34,304 bases of DNA from Candidatus Woesearchaeota archaeon (GCA_018302605.1 JAGVZN010000029.1:1-34304), one strand, 5' to 3'. Numbered from the stretch's first letter, positions 23,209 through 31,806 are shown. Numbers and translations are program-made. The notes: generated by a model not told the origin, from the letters alone.

Positions 23209-24177
23209 ATGGAAGACCAAAGTCAATTTCCCCTAGAGATGATTATAGCAGATGTTACAAAAGCGATCAAGAGTGTTAATAATAGATCAGAAGAAACAGA
23301 TGTAGAAGATGTAGATGAATCACTTTCACTGGCTTTAGATTTACTCCATGACAGAATAGAAAAAGGAAACTATGCTTCTAAATTCGAATACTTTGTGCGT
23401 ACAGATCGTTCTAGATTAGAACGTAAACGTATTCCCTGGAATCGGGAAATGGAGGCTGTTGATGAATTCTCCTCTTGGGACAGAGATATCAGCGGCAGAG
23501 AACAATTGGAAGAAGCATTATCCAAAATCCAGAAAAATATTAAGGGGTTGAGTAATCCTCATGATAATCCAGTTAAATATGCGGATTTATTAAGTAAATC
23601 GGGAGATCTATTAATTAGATTAGGAAGATCTGATGAAGGAATAAGCGCGATTATAAAGTCAATTGATTTAAATCCTCTTTACAAAGATAACTCTTCTCTG
23701 AAATTTAATACAATCGGAAGTGCATATGCAAGAGCAGATAAATGGTTAGACGCAGTAGAATATTTCCAGAAATCTATTGAAGTCAGGATTGAGATTCCGT
23801 TTTCAAAAATGTTTGACCCAGACTATTTTATGAGAGATGATCTGAGAATTAAGACAGCTTCAGAAGATGTAGCCGCAGAGTTTCAGATGCTTGGAGCTAT
23901 CCTCGATACTAGATTCGGCAACTATGAAGAAGCAATAAAAATGTACGAAACCGCAATCCGTTTATGTCCTACTAATGATTACACATATTCTCTTCATTTT
24001 AGTGCTGGATCTTGTTATGGTCTTCTTGCAAATTTCACGAAAGCCATATTACACTTCGGAGAGGGAATTAAAAATGCTCCAGAAGTATTATATCAATATC
24101 CTTATTTTGCAGTTGCATTAGCAGATATCGGCAGAGCCGAAGATGGAATTAAATTATTAAAAGAATTAGAATCTTAG
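23209..24177 (+). CDS. TPR-repeat protein (322 aa)
   Basis: An acidic N-terminal 110 residues precedes tetratricopeptide repeats in the C-terminal two-thirds. Units include YADLLSKSGDLLIRLGRSDE, TIGSAYARADKWLDAVEYFQ and ILDTRFGNYEEAIKMYETAI, each with the W/L-G-Y-A-F-A-P spacing of TPR helices. Such proteins scaffold protein-protein contacts in the cytoplasm; there is no signal or membrane segment. A TATA-like TTATTTAAATAA around 23178-23189 sits about 25 bp upstream of the ATG. The partner is unknown. Codon use is more AT-rich than in neighbouring housekeeping genes. Confidence 0.85.
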   Translation: MEDQSQFPLEMIIADVTKAIKSVNNRSEETDVEDVDESLSLALDLLHDRIEKGNYASKFEYFVRTDRSRLERKRIPWNREMEAVDEFSSWDRDISGREQLEEALSKIQKNIKGLSNPHDNPVKYADLLSKSGDLLIRLGRSDEGISAIIKSIDLNPLYKDNSSLKFNTIGSAYARADKWLDAVEYFQKSIEVRIEIPFSKMFDPDYFMRDDLRIKTASEDVAAEFQMLGAILDTRFGNYEEAIKMYETAIRLCPTNDYTYSLHFSAGSCYGLLANFTKAILHFGEGIKNAPEVLYQYPYFAVALADIGRAEDGIKLLKELES

Positions 24178-24348
24178 ATAATAAAGAATTGGAGTATCTT
24201 AACTATGTGTCCTTTTTAATGGAGTCACTCCAGAGGTCATAGAATACTCAAAATGAACTTTTTTTAAATGTTGTTACTATTTGGAAGCAATTGTCCGATT
24301 GTATTTCATTACAATAATATTAAAGAAGGGGTCTGAGAACACAAATTC

Positions 24349-25200
24349 ATGTCCGCAGTTTCTCCTCTCAACAGATTAAACGACCTTTCCGCTCAGGAAT
24401 GGCTACGCTTTACGAAGACCTGGTTTGTCCATAATCCCCCGCCGCGGAAGAAAGCAGAACTGCTCCACCCGGCCAAATATCCCGAGAAGATGATCGAGGA
24501 GTTTGTCCGCTTCTTCAGCAAAGAGGGCGGAATTGTCTTTGATCCATTTCTGGGAACGGGCAGTACGCTTGTTGCCTGTCATAAGAGCAATAGAAATGGC
24601 ATCGGTATTGAACTGCAGGAGAAATATGCCAAGATTGCGCGAGAGAGGATACAACTATTAGAATCACAATTAAAGTTGGATGAGCAAGGAAGCAAACTGA
24701 AAGCGAAACAAGTTGTCCTGCAGGGGAATTCTGCGGAATTAGATCGGTATTGGAAAGAATACAGTTTACCGCTGGTTGATCTGGTAATTACGTCACCACC
24801 CTATGGGCCGATGCTTAATAAGAAAGGGTTGGTTTCTAAAGCACGCGAGGAAGAGGGCTTAGATGTAAAGTATAGTGAGGATCAAAACGATTTAGGAAAT
24901 GCGAGCGGCTACGATGATTTCTTGCAGAAGTTGATGCACATTTTCGCGCAAATGAAGCCGTTAATTAAAGAAGAAGGATATCTCGTCGTTATCCTCCAAA
25001 ATTACATGGACAAAGGAGAGTATAAGATGCTGGCCTGGGATTTTGCGCGGGAGATGGCTAAAGAATACCAGCTGCGCGGAGAGAAAATCTGGTGTCAGGA
25101 CAACAAGACTTTGTATCCTTACGGGTATCGTTATAGTTTTGTCCCTAATGTTCACCATCATTATTGTTTGATTTTTAAGAAGAGAAAGGAGCAGGAATAA
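24349..25200 (+). CDS. DNA (N4/N6-amino) methyltransferase
   Basis: A SAM-dependent DNA methyltransferase of 283 aa. Motif X/I region: LLHPAKYPEKMIEEFV then GGIVFDPFLGTGSTLVACHK (SAM binding). GIGIELQEKYAKIA is motif II. The catalytic motif IV is DLVITSPPYG near residue 150, and a C-terminal YLVVILQNYMDKGEYK follows. TSPPY is typical of N4-cytosine or N6-adenine enzymes of this family. SAM motifs come before the catalytic motif. A TATA-like ATATTAAAG (about 24316) precedes it. The following gene begins 1 bp after the stop, so the two form an operon and probably a modification or restriction-modification pair. Confidence 0.9.
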   Translation: MSAVSPLNRLNDLSAQEWLRFTKTWFVHNPPPRKKAELLHPAKYPEKMIEEFVRFFSKEGGIVFDPFLGTGSTLVACHKSNRNGIGIELQEKYAKIARERIQLLESQLKLDEQGSKLKAKQVVLQGNSAELDRYWKEYSLPLVDLVITSPPYGPMLNKKGLVSKAREEEGLDVKYSEDQNDLGNASGYDDFLQKLMHIFAQMKPLIKEEGYLVVILQNYMDKGEYKMLAWDFAREMAKEYQLRGEKIWCQDNKTLYPYGYRYSFVPNVHHHYCLIFKKRKEQE

Positions 25201-25201
25201 T

Positions 25202-25789
25202 ATGTTGGAAGCTAAAGAGGAGAAGCGGCTAGCACTCCATCAAGAAATTCTTTCCTCACTGCTTCCTATCTTCGAACAACAAGCAGCACAAAAGATCAAC
25301 ATTGAAGGCTGGGCAAAGCAAGGCAGAAATGTCCAGGTCAAGAAAGATAATTTTGTCCATTGCTGGATTACCGAAGAAGCGTTCAAGCAGATCCTGATCA
25401 AAGAAAACAAATGGTTCCGCAACCGAGGGTTATATTTTGGGGACGCAGCCGGTGCAGGAGTTGATTTCATCGTGAAAATCGGCGGGAAAGAAGTGAGTAT
25501 CGGCCTGCGCAGTATCGCGGAAGATTCATTGAATAAATGGAAAACGGTGCCTTATCCTGATGACCGCTTCCAATATGAGAAAGAAAAAATTGCCGATTTC
25601 CATGTTGTCTGCCAGCGGCAGGGAAATGTTACTTTTTTCTTCGGGATGATCTCAAAAGAAGAATTATTGACAGAATTAGCAAAATCAAGAAGATTATATA
25701 GTCCAAAGAACCAGGAATATTTTAGAGTTGTGCCGTTGGAGAAATTTAGATTAGAGTTGCTGCAGGAAATGTTAACAAAAATGAGCTGA
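25202..25789 (+). CDS. Possible restriction endonuclease partner of the methyltransferase
   Basis: This 195-aa cytoplasmic protein is transcribed with the methyltransferase (TAA-T-ATG junction). The segment LYFGDAAGAGVDFIVKIGGK followed by EVSIGLRSIAEDS has a strand-turn-strand with Asp then Glu, resembling the PD-(D/E)xK nuclease core, although the usual Lys is not clear (Arg in GLRS). FHVVCQRQGNVTFFFGMI further along is also typical of small Type II endonucleases. Homology is not recognised directly. The call rests on gene order, size and this weak motif. Confidence 0.5.
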   Translation: MLEAKEEKRLALHQEILSSLLPIFEQQAAQKINIEGWAKQGRNVQVKKDNFVHCWITEEAFKQILIKENKWFRNRGLYFGDAAGAGVDFIVKIGGKEVSIGLRSIAEDSLNKWKTVPYPDDRFQYEKEKIADFHVVCQRQGNVTFFFGMISKEELLTELAKSRRLYSPKNQEYFRVVPLEKFRLELLQEMLTKMS

Positions 25790-25838
25790 GAGTATTTCCT
25801 CCAGAACCATTTTAAAGTACGTCCGAAAATAGGAGAAG

Positions 25839-26795
25839 ATGAGAACACTTCCTTCTTTCAGCAGCAAGGCTTTCTTCGCGCCGATGGCCGGCGTGAGCGA
25901 TCCCGCACTGAGATTGATCTGTAAAGAGCTGGGGGCAGGATTAGTCGTTACCGAATTTACGAACATTCATGCCATCATAGCCAAAGACAAAGCCGGTGAT
26001 ATTCAAGAATTCATTGAATTTTCCGATCAGGAACGCCCTCTCTCCGTCCAGCTCTTCGGCTCTGATCTGGCTGCTTTACAGAAAGCAATCAAGATCGTCG
26101 AACCCTATTTTGATATTATCGATTATAATATGGGCTGTCCTGCCCCGCACATTACCCAGCAGATGGCCTGTTCTGCCTTACTACAACATCCTGATCTGAC
26201 CCGGGCCATTTTCCGGACGATGGTCGCCGCGACAGATAAACCAGTAACGGTCAAGATCAGAGCCGGCGTGGACAAGCCAGATAAGTATCTGGAAATAGGC
26301 AGGATCGCGGAAGAAGAAGGCTTGGCGATGATCACTCTCCATCCGCGAACGGTAAAACAAGGCTATGCCGGAAAAGCGGATTGGTCCCTCATCAAGAAAC
26401 TAAAACAGGAAGTGGCTCTTCCCGTCTGCGGTAATGGCGATATCAGAACTCCCGAAGAGGCCAAGAAGATGCTCGACGAGACGGGCTGTGATTATGTGAT
26501 GATCGGACGGGCGGCGGCGCAGGATCCTTATCTTTTTGCCAAGATTAACCATTATCTGGAGAAAGGTCATTATTTTGAAATCTCTCCGCGTAAAAGATTG
26601 GATCTTTTTTTCCGTTATCTGGAATATACGGCAAAGTATCCGACGATCAAGCCGGCGAATCTAAGGATGCAGGCGATGAACTTCTCTAAAAGCCTTCCCG
26701 GAAGCAAAGAATTGCGTGGAAGATTATTGAATGCGAAAGACCGAGATGCGATTAGAGAGACGATGAAATCGTTTTATGATCTGTTCAAAGATTGA
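25839..26795 (+). CDS. dus: tRNA-dihydrouridine synthase
   Basis: A 318-aa FMN-dependent TIM-barrel enzyme that reduces uridines in the tRNA D-loop. Signatures are FFAPMAGVSDPALR (residues 12-25), VQLFGSD, DYNMGCPAP with catalytic Cys100, VTVKIRAG, TLHPRTVKQGYAGKADW and CGNGDI followed by DYVMIGRAAAQDP. A C-terminal helical domain follows. The ATG is preceded by AGGAGAAG and a TATA-like TTTTAAAG. The 3' end overlaps the convergent mnmH gene by about 20 bp. Together they make a two-gene tRNA-modification patch. Confidence 0.95.
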   Translation: MRTLPSFSSKAFFAPMAGVSDPALRLICKELGAGLVVTEFTNIHAIIAKDKAGDIQEFIEFSDQERPLSVQLFGSDLAALQKAIKIVEPYFDIIDYNMGCPAPHITQQMACSALLQHPDLTRAIFRTMVAATDKPVTVKIRAGVDKPDKYLEIGRIAEEEGLAMITLHPRTVKQGYAGKADWSLIKKLKQEVALPVCGNGDIRTPEEAKKMLDETGCDYVMIGRAAAQDPYLFAKINHYLEKGHYFEISPRKRLDLFFRYLEYTAKYPTIKPANLRMQAMNFSKSLPGSKELRGRLLNAKDRDAIRETMKSFYDLFKD

Positions 26796-27790
26796 ACAAA
26801 CCGGTGGATCTCCGCGACGGCTTTCTCGATAGAATCGCTGTTGATCTCTGCCGAGAACTGAATGCCGCGGAGCGTATGCCCATAGAGCAGGTCATAATAA
26901 TCTCGCAAGAGAATCTTAACCGCACGGACATAATCTTTTTCTTCCAAAGCGTGGAGCACTTCTTCTTTGTTTTTTTTGCCGATCACTTTCCAGAGAGATT
27001 GAGTCACTTCTTTGATCTTAGGGATGTTCTCTTCTTTGAGATATTCCTCAACTGCGGCCTTGGCGCGCAAGTCAAAATCTCTGCTGATCAGGATTTTTGT
27101 CCCACTGTTCATCGCCTTCCAAAGAACGGCAGGGATCATCAGGTCGCCAATCTTTCTGCCTTCGCCTTCAACGAAGATATAATCGGCATCTTTTAATTCA
27201 TCCAGCCGGCGCAGCAGCAGATTCTCAAACATCTTTTGCGTCCTGGGCTGTAACCCGACAGCCCCATATAAACTGCCCCGATGCTGGGCCAAGCCTTCCA
27301 GATCTAAAGAGGGCGACAATTTTTGTAATAGATCGGTCTTTCCCGTACAGGTCAATCCGCAGAGAACAATGAACTTTGCGGTCAAGGGATAGTTATACAG
27401 CCGTTCGCGGACATATTCCCGGTATTTCTTATAGCCGCCTTCCAGCTGCCGGACATTATAGTCGAAAGATTCGAGTAAAGAAGTTACGGTTCGTGAGCGC
27501 ATCCCGCCGCGCCAGCAATAGACGATAATCTTTTTGTCTTTATATCTACTCGCTTCTTTTATAAACAGCGGCATCTTCTTAGAGAAGAATTCGATACCCT
27601 GTTCGATGGCTTTTTCCTGCGAGACCTGTTTATAGATCGTGCCGACGACGGCGCGTTCTTCATTGGAGAGAAGAGGGAGATTGACCGCGCTCAGAACGTG
27701 ATCTTCGGCGAATTCTTGAGGTGTCCTGGTGTCGAGGAAAACGATTCCTGGCTCTTTCAAAGCTTCTTCGACGTTTATTTTCGTGACCAT
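26774..27790 (-). CDS. mnmH: tRNA 2-selenouridine / geranyl-2-thiouridine synthase
   Basis: This 338-aa two-domain protein is also known as SelU/YbbB. The N-terminal rhodanese domain has FLDTRTPQEFAEDH (18-31) and the active loop YCWRGGMRSR with Cys92. The C-terminal P-loop domain has CGLTCTGKTDLL (144-155) and DLEGLAQHRGSLYG (163-176), diagnostic of MnmH. The enzyme geranylates 2-thiouridine at the wobble base and exchanges S for Se using selenophosphate. The full bacterial-style fusion is present, whereas methanogens are reported to encode the two domains separately. A TATA-like AAATATTTAA about 25 bp upstream implies a leaderless mRNA. Confidence 0.93.
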   Translation of the reverse strand: MVTKINVEEALKEPGIVFLDTRTPQEFAEDHVLSAVNLPLLSNEERAVVGTIYKQVSQEKAIEQGIEFFSKKMPLFIKEASRYKDKKIIVYCWRGGMRSRTVTSLLESFDYNVRQLEGGYKKYREYVRERLYNYPLTAKFIVLCGLTCTGKTDLLQKLSPSLDLEGLAQHRGSLYGAVGLQPRTQKMFENLLLRRLDELKDADYIFVEGEGRKIGDLMIPAVLWKAMNSGTKILISRDFDLRAKAAVEEYLKEENIPKIKEVTQSLWKVIGKKNKEEVLHALEEKDYVRAVKILLRDYYDLLYGHTLRGIQFSAEINSDSIEKAVAEIHRFVQSLNRS

Positions 27791-27905
27791 TGATGGTTAA
27801 AAATGGGGGGTATTGTTAAATATTTGCTTGAAAAAGCATAATTCAAGTACCAATCAATTCAGGCACTAATTCTTCCCAAAATTCTCACCGCAATTCACTT
27901 TTAGA

Positions 27906-28064
27906 AACCCTACCTGAAAAAAACCAAGCCCTTGCGGGCCTGGAAAAAGGAGGTGTACAAAGGACCTTGTCCTTTGAACCTCTTTTCCAAGCGTTGTTGG
28001 AAAAAGAGGCGTAAAAAGCGGCATCGGGGATACGATGCACACTTTTCGTAGATGTTTCAGGGTT
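27906..28064. ncRNA. Structured RNA candidate D
   Basis: AACCC and TGAAA (27906-27910, 27915-27919) close on TTTCA-GGGTT (28055-28064). Inside are CCAAGCCC/GGGCCTGG (27924-27943, one mismatch), and CAAAGGAC/GTCCTTTG (27958-27976, 8 bp, CTT loop). GCATCG/CGATGC (28021-28038) is extended by AAAAG/CTTTT. CCTCTTTTCCA (27979-27989) can pair either with the upstream GGAAAAAGGAGG or the downstream TGGAAAAAGAGG (27998-28009). There is no ORF. It lies in the 414-bp gap between divergent mnmH and the membrane protein. Minus-strand transcription from a TATA-like sequence near 28100 is possible. The strand is undecided. Confidence 0.6.
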
Positions 28065-28204
28065 GTCTAGCTGAGGATATCCATTCTTAATAAAGCACTT
28101 ATGCTACCCCTGTCCAGAAGCCGATTGGAGAAATGAGTACCACAATCTTTTTAAACCCTTGCCCTTGTTCTTACTCTAAAATAGATATAGGAGGCGGTTT
28201 ATTC

Positions 28205-29062
28205 ATGTTTAGGTTGTTTTATACCCCTGATTGGTTCAACGGTCTTGATCTTGTGTTTGATACAGTAAGCTTGTTCATCGCTTTGCTCATCGCTGCATAC
28301 AGCTGGCGGCTCTATCGCATCCATCAGGAGAATAAATATGGCTACTTTTCCTTCGCGTTTATCTTGATCGGCCTGGCCTTCGCGGCAAAAATGGTCATGG
28401 CCGGTCTATTGTATTATGCGCCGCTGCGCAACGCGGCGACAGCAGTGCTCATCCCTGTTGTGGGAAAAGCCGCAACGGGAATCAATTATTCACAGCTCTT
28501 TTTCCGCACCGGTTTTTTTGTTTCGATGGTAACGATGCTTGGCGCCTGGCTTTTGCTCTTTTTTGTCTCTCAGAAAAAAGAGGGGCGCTTAAAAAGATAT
28601 TACGAAGTAAGCCAGATTGCCCTTTTTGTCTATCTGCTCCTGCTCATTTCCATTGTCAGTAATTTCAAGTATCAGGTTTTCTATTTAACCAGTTCAGTTA
28701 TTCTGGGGATGACCGTCCTGAACTATTACAAGAATTTCCTCAATACTGATCGCAATCGGAATGCTTGGCGCGTCATGCTCGCCTTCCTGCTGTTCCTTTT
28801 TGCCAATTTCGCGTTCATCTTTGTCTTTATTTTTCCAGGATTGTATGTGCTGGGGGAGATTTTCATGGTCGCCGGCTTTTTGGTCCTGCTTAAGACCTAT
28901 GCCCAGATCCAGCAGGGGAAGATGAAGCTGTTTGCTTCCCAGAACCCAAAAAAGAGAGATCCAGTAAGAGATTCAGTAAGAGATCGAGTAGATTCCGTAA
29001 ATAGAAAGCCGGTAAAACATAAGGTTCCTTTCCCAAAACCACGAAAAATGGTGGCAAATTAA
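28205..29062 (+). CDS. Multi-pass membrane protein (285 aa)
   Basis: I take ATG 28205, behind ATAGGAGG, rather than the in-frame ATG 28133. A TATA box (TTTTTAAAC, about 28147-28155) lies between the two, so transcription should start after 28133. There are about seven hydrophobic helices, starting with FDTVSLFIALLIAAYSWRLY, with charged loops such as YRIHQENKYGY. The C-terminal tail is basic with imperfect repeats (DPVRDSVRDRVDSVNRKP, then KHKVPFPKPRK). The family is not recognised. The stop overlaps the ATG of a winged-helix gene by one base, so the pair is cotranslated, suggesting a membrane sensor or a target of that regulator. Confidence 0.8.
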   Translation: MFRLFYTPDWFNGLDLVFDTVSLFIALLIAAYSWRLYRIHQENKYGYFSFAFILIGLAFAAKMVMAGLLYYAPLRNAATAVLIPVVGKAATGINYSQLFFRTGFFVSMVTMLGAWLLLFFVSQKKEGRLKRYYEVSQIALFVYLLLLISIVSNFKYQVFYLTSSVILGMTVLNYYKNFLNTDRNRNAWRVMLAFLLFLFANFAFIFVFIFPGLYVLGEIFMVAGFLVLLKTYAQIQQGKMKLFASQNPKKRDPVRDSVRDRVDSVNRKPVKHKVPFPKPRKMVAN

Positions 29063-29352
29063 TGTCAACCCGACGTTCACGTCTGGAACTGATCTTTGAT
29101 ATTCTCTTAGCCATCCAGAACAAAGGCGGCCGGATTAAGCCGACGCATCTGATGTACAAGTCAAATCTTTCTCATAAGCTCTTGAATGCCTATCTCGAGG
29201 AATTGCTGGAACGGGAATTAGTCCGGGTTGATGAGGAAACCAGCAAAAAGAAGCTGAAGAGTACTAAGACAGTAGTGATTACTGAAAAAGGACTGAGTTT
29301 TCTTGCAGAATTTCGCAGGATGCGTGAGTTTACGGATGCTTTTGGGCTGTAA
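29062..29352 (+). CDS. Winged-helix DNA-binding protein (96 aa)
   Basis: The layout is that of an archaeal winged-helix (HTH_45-like) protein. It begins SRLELIFDILLAIQNKGGRI, then KPTHLMYKSNLSHKLLNAYL as the helix-turn-helix. LEELLERELVRVDEE leads to the wing, and VVITEKGLSFLAEFRRM closes the domain. It should bind DNA as a dimer and regulate transcription, perhaps of its own operon. It is translationally coupled to the upstream membrane protein. After it, 29353-29483 contains only the next promoter (GATTAAAATAG), a TCCG-AAAA-CGGA mini-hairpin and a GGAGG ribosome-binding site. Confidence 0.87.
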   Translation: MSTRRSRLELIFDILLAIQNKGGRIKPTHLMYKSNLSHKLLNAYLEELLERELVRVDEETSKKKLKSTKTVVITEKGLSFLAEFRRMREFTDAFGL

Positions 29353-29483
29353 TGGTGAGGTTGGAGACGAGGACAGAAAATTCTGGGATCTGATTATGGG
29401 AATAAGTACGTCTCCGAAAACGGAAGATTAAAATAGTGTTTATTCATTCCTGATTTTGATTCAAAAAGTAGGAGGGTAAAATT

Positions 29484-29822
29484 ATGCCAAAACAAATGTA
29501 TGAAGGAAAAGGAGAGGATTTAGCAGGTGCGTTACAAAGATTATATCAAACTGTTTTCGGAGATAAAGCCTCAAAAATGGGGGAAGAAGCACGCTACTGT
29601 GTTGATTTAATAGCTCTTGATAATATAAGATATTCTTCAGGACCACAAAAAACATACGAAGCGGCTTTAGATGGTGTGAGAAAAATGGTTAGCGGCGATG
29701 ATGCCCAGTACAGACGAGAAGTTGTAGTGACGGCAATATACGAAGCTCCGCAACAAGCACCAGCACCTTCCGGTGCAGCACCAAGCAGCAGAAGAACAGC
29801 AGATATCACCGGGTTGCTTTAG
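29484..29822 (+). CDS. Hypothetical 112-aa protein with Pro/Ala-rich tail
   Basis: The start is set by AGGAGGG seven bases upstream. The first 85 residues look like a small helical/mixed domain (LAGALQRLYQTVFGDKASKM, EEARYCVDLIALDNIRYSS). The last 25 are a disordered-looking APQQAPAPSGAAPSSRR segment ending ADITGLL, which could be a peptide that docks on a partner. There is no signal or membrane segment and no recognised family. Confidence 0.75.
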   Translation: MPKQMYEGKGEDLAGALQRLYQTVFGDKASKMGEEARYCVDLIALDNIRYSSGPQKTYEAALDGVRKMVSGDDAQYRREVVVTAIYEAPQQAPAPSGAAPSSRRTADITGLL

Positions 29823-29873
29823 GCGAACGGATTTCTTTTTTATTTTCTTCAATTTCTATTCTGGAGATGATAG

Positions 29874-31448
29874 TTGTTTCTGCAAACGATGAGCCATCCC
29901 TTCCCTGAAGAAAGTGTACAAAAAGAATACGAAATCATTGACATTTTCAAAAAGGAGAACGATCAATTAAGACCGCTGCAAAAAGCAGAGGCACTGGTAG
30001 AAACATTTGAAGAAGATAGGATATATGGTTTTCAAGACAACCTGCGGACAGGATTATATGCCCCCTGGCCCCACGAGAGAGATGCTCAACATATTATGCG
30101 CTATAATTGCACAACGATCATTCCCACGATCTATCTCTGGGCAGAAGCGTTAGGATACGAACCACAGATTGTACAATTCAAAGATTTTCGGCAGTTAAGA
30201 TCAAAAAAAGATAAAGATAAGCCGACGAATAATTCTCATTTTGCGCTCATTGTTGATATCCAGAGAAAACAGCCCTATCTTCTTGACCCTTTCTGGGGAA
30301 TATGTAATCCGATTGTAGAACGAACCCCGCGGCGGATGGTGCTGGGACAGAACAAAAGACGGGGACGTATGGTGAGAGAGTATGGCCGATTATTAGAATA
30401 CTCTCCCGAAGAGTTTGCGGCGATGATCGATGATCTTCATGATCCGATACGCTCACTGGAAATGTTAGTTTGTGGACAAAAAGTAAAGAAAAATATCTTC
30501 TTGAACAAAGAAGTTCCTGCTACGTTGATGGCCTACTACGATGCGCCGGAAATGGTCATCACGCGGTTAGAAATTCCACAAACCGCAATCACCGACAAAG
30601 TTATCTTTGGAGGATTGCATTATGATAGAAATGGAAAAGTAAAGAAGATGTCGCTGGAATTATGCCTCGCAAGGGATACTTCCTGGACAGAAGTTATCGG
30701 CAAGGTAGAGATTGCACGGGGGTCAGTCGAGGAATTTGATGCGATCAGAAAAGTAGTACATACGATAAAAAGCCGTCCAGAAAAAAACAAGGGACAGCAT
30801 CGACGCTGGGGGAATATGCTCTCCGAGAGACCGGAAAGAGCGGCTGATCTGTGTGCATTAACAACACAGCTATATGATCGACTGACGGTCGAGGAGAAAG
30901 CAGGATTGAGCAAACGGCTGCTTGTCCGGACGCTATATGAGCACGCAGAGCCGCAAGAAGAATATCTGACGACACGGGAAGAGCGGTTTAAAGAAATAGA
31001 ATGCTTGCGCGCGAAAGAAATCGACTTTTCTCAAAGGATCGACGAGGTAGAACAAGAATTGTGGAAACAAAGCTGGAGATTAGAAAAGCTGGAAAAGACC
31101 AGATCAGAACGTCTCAAAGGGAGAGGAAGGAGATTGGGCAAGAGAAATGGCAAAATCGTCGCTGATTTACGAAACTTATTGATTCTTCACTGGAGAAACG
31201 AATCTCTTTATCATCGTCGGATGGACCAAGTTGTGTTTGCACAAAAGTACGAAAAAATCTCTGAAGAAGAGTTAGCCAAAGAAGTACAAGAGAAAGGAGA
31301 TGATCCGATGATTGGCTATGCGGCAATGGTCGTAGACTTTCTCCCGTTTTTAGTTGAAGCAAAGGACCACTTAGAATTAAGACCGTTTCAGGATTCGATT
31401 GGCGAGAAGATTAAAGCGAAGATGGAAAGTATTTCTAGCGAAGAATAG
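29874..31448 (+). CDS. Transglutaminase-like/papain-like protein with coiled coil
   Basis: 524 aa. TTG 29874 is preferred because GGAG lies seven bases upstream; ATG 29889 is the alternative. Residues 70-140 hold RYNCTTIIPTIYLWAEALGY (Cys79), then NSHFALIVDI (His122) and PYLLDPFWGI (Asp138). Cys, His and Asp appear in the order and setting of a transglutaminase/cysteine-protease triad (inference from motif). Residues 340-480 are highly charged helix with coiled-coil character (FSQRIDEVEQELWKQSWRLE). There is no signal peptide, so it is cytoplasmic. The 3' end overlaps the vapC gene by 14 bp in convergent orientation. Confidence 0.8.
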   Translation: MFLQTMSHPFPEESVQKEYEIIDIFKKENDQLRPLQKAEALVETFEEDRIYGFQDNLRTGLYAPWPHERDAQHIMRYNCTTIIPTIYLWAEALGYEPQIVQFKDFRQLRSKKDKDKPTNNSHFALIVDIQRKQPYLLDPFWGICNPIVERTPRRMVLGQNKRRGRMVREYGRLLEYSPEEFAAMIDDLHDPIRSLEMLVCGQKVKKNIFLNKEVPATLMAYYDAPEMVITRLEIPQTAITDKVIFGGLHYDRNGKVKKMSLELCLARDTSWTEVIGKVEIARGSVEEFDAIRKVVHTIKSRPEKNKGQHRRWGNMLSERPERAADLCALTTQLYDRLTVEEKAGLSKRLLVRTLYEHAEPQEEYLTTREERFKEIECLRAKEIDFSQRIDEVEQELWKQSWRLEKLEKTRSERLKGRGRRLGKRNGKIVADLRNLLILHWRNESLYHRRMDQVVFAQKYEKISEEELAKEVQEKGDDPMIGYAAMVVDFLPFLVEAKDHLELRPFQDSIGEKIKAKMESISSEE

Positions 31449-31806
31449 TTGCATTTTCTAATCCACGAAAATCATTATCCCGAGTGATTAATTCCGCTTG
31501 GTGATGCTGCGCAGTGGCATAGATTAAAGAGTCGGTCGCCGGGATTCCGTGATAGAACGATATTTTTGTGGCAGCTTCCGCGATCTCTCTAGAGATGGGC
31601 TGGATTAAGCTCTTTTTCTGAAGAAATTCCATAATAGTTGCGGCTTTATCTGGATCAATTTTATCTTTATATAATTTTCTTCGGATCTCGAATACGGATA
31701 ATATACTCACAAATAATATCTCTGAAGTGTCAATTATCTCTTTAAATTTAGATCGATAGAAGTAATCTAACCATATTGACGTGTCAATTAATCTAGAAGC
31801 GGTCAC
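31435..31806 (-). CDS. vapC: VapC-like PIN-domain ribonuclease toxin
   Basis: 123 aa with the PIN acidic cluster: Asp8 (RLIDTSIWLDY), Glu40 (SVFEIRRKLY), Asp92 (IPATDSLIYATA) and Asp110/Asp112 (LITRDNDFRG). These residues bind Mg/Mn and cleave RNA, classically tRNA or rRNA in VapC toxins. It overlaps the antitoxin gene by 14 bp in the usual antitoxin-first order. All catalytic residues are present, so it should be active when freed from VapB. Confidence 0.93.
   Translation of the reverse strand: MTASRLIDTSIWLDYFYRSKFKEIIDTSEILFVSILSVFEIRRKLYKDKIDPDKAATIMEFLQKKSLIQPISREIAEAATKISFYHGIPATDSLIYATAQHHQAELITRDNDFRGLENATILR

Noticed and set aside
27906-28064. 5' leader riboswitch of the membrane protein gene
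   Set aside because: A TATA box at about 28147 and a ribosome-binding site at 28189 place that gene's transcript start downstream of the element.
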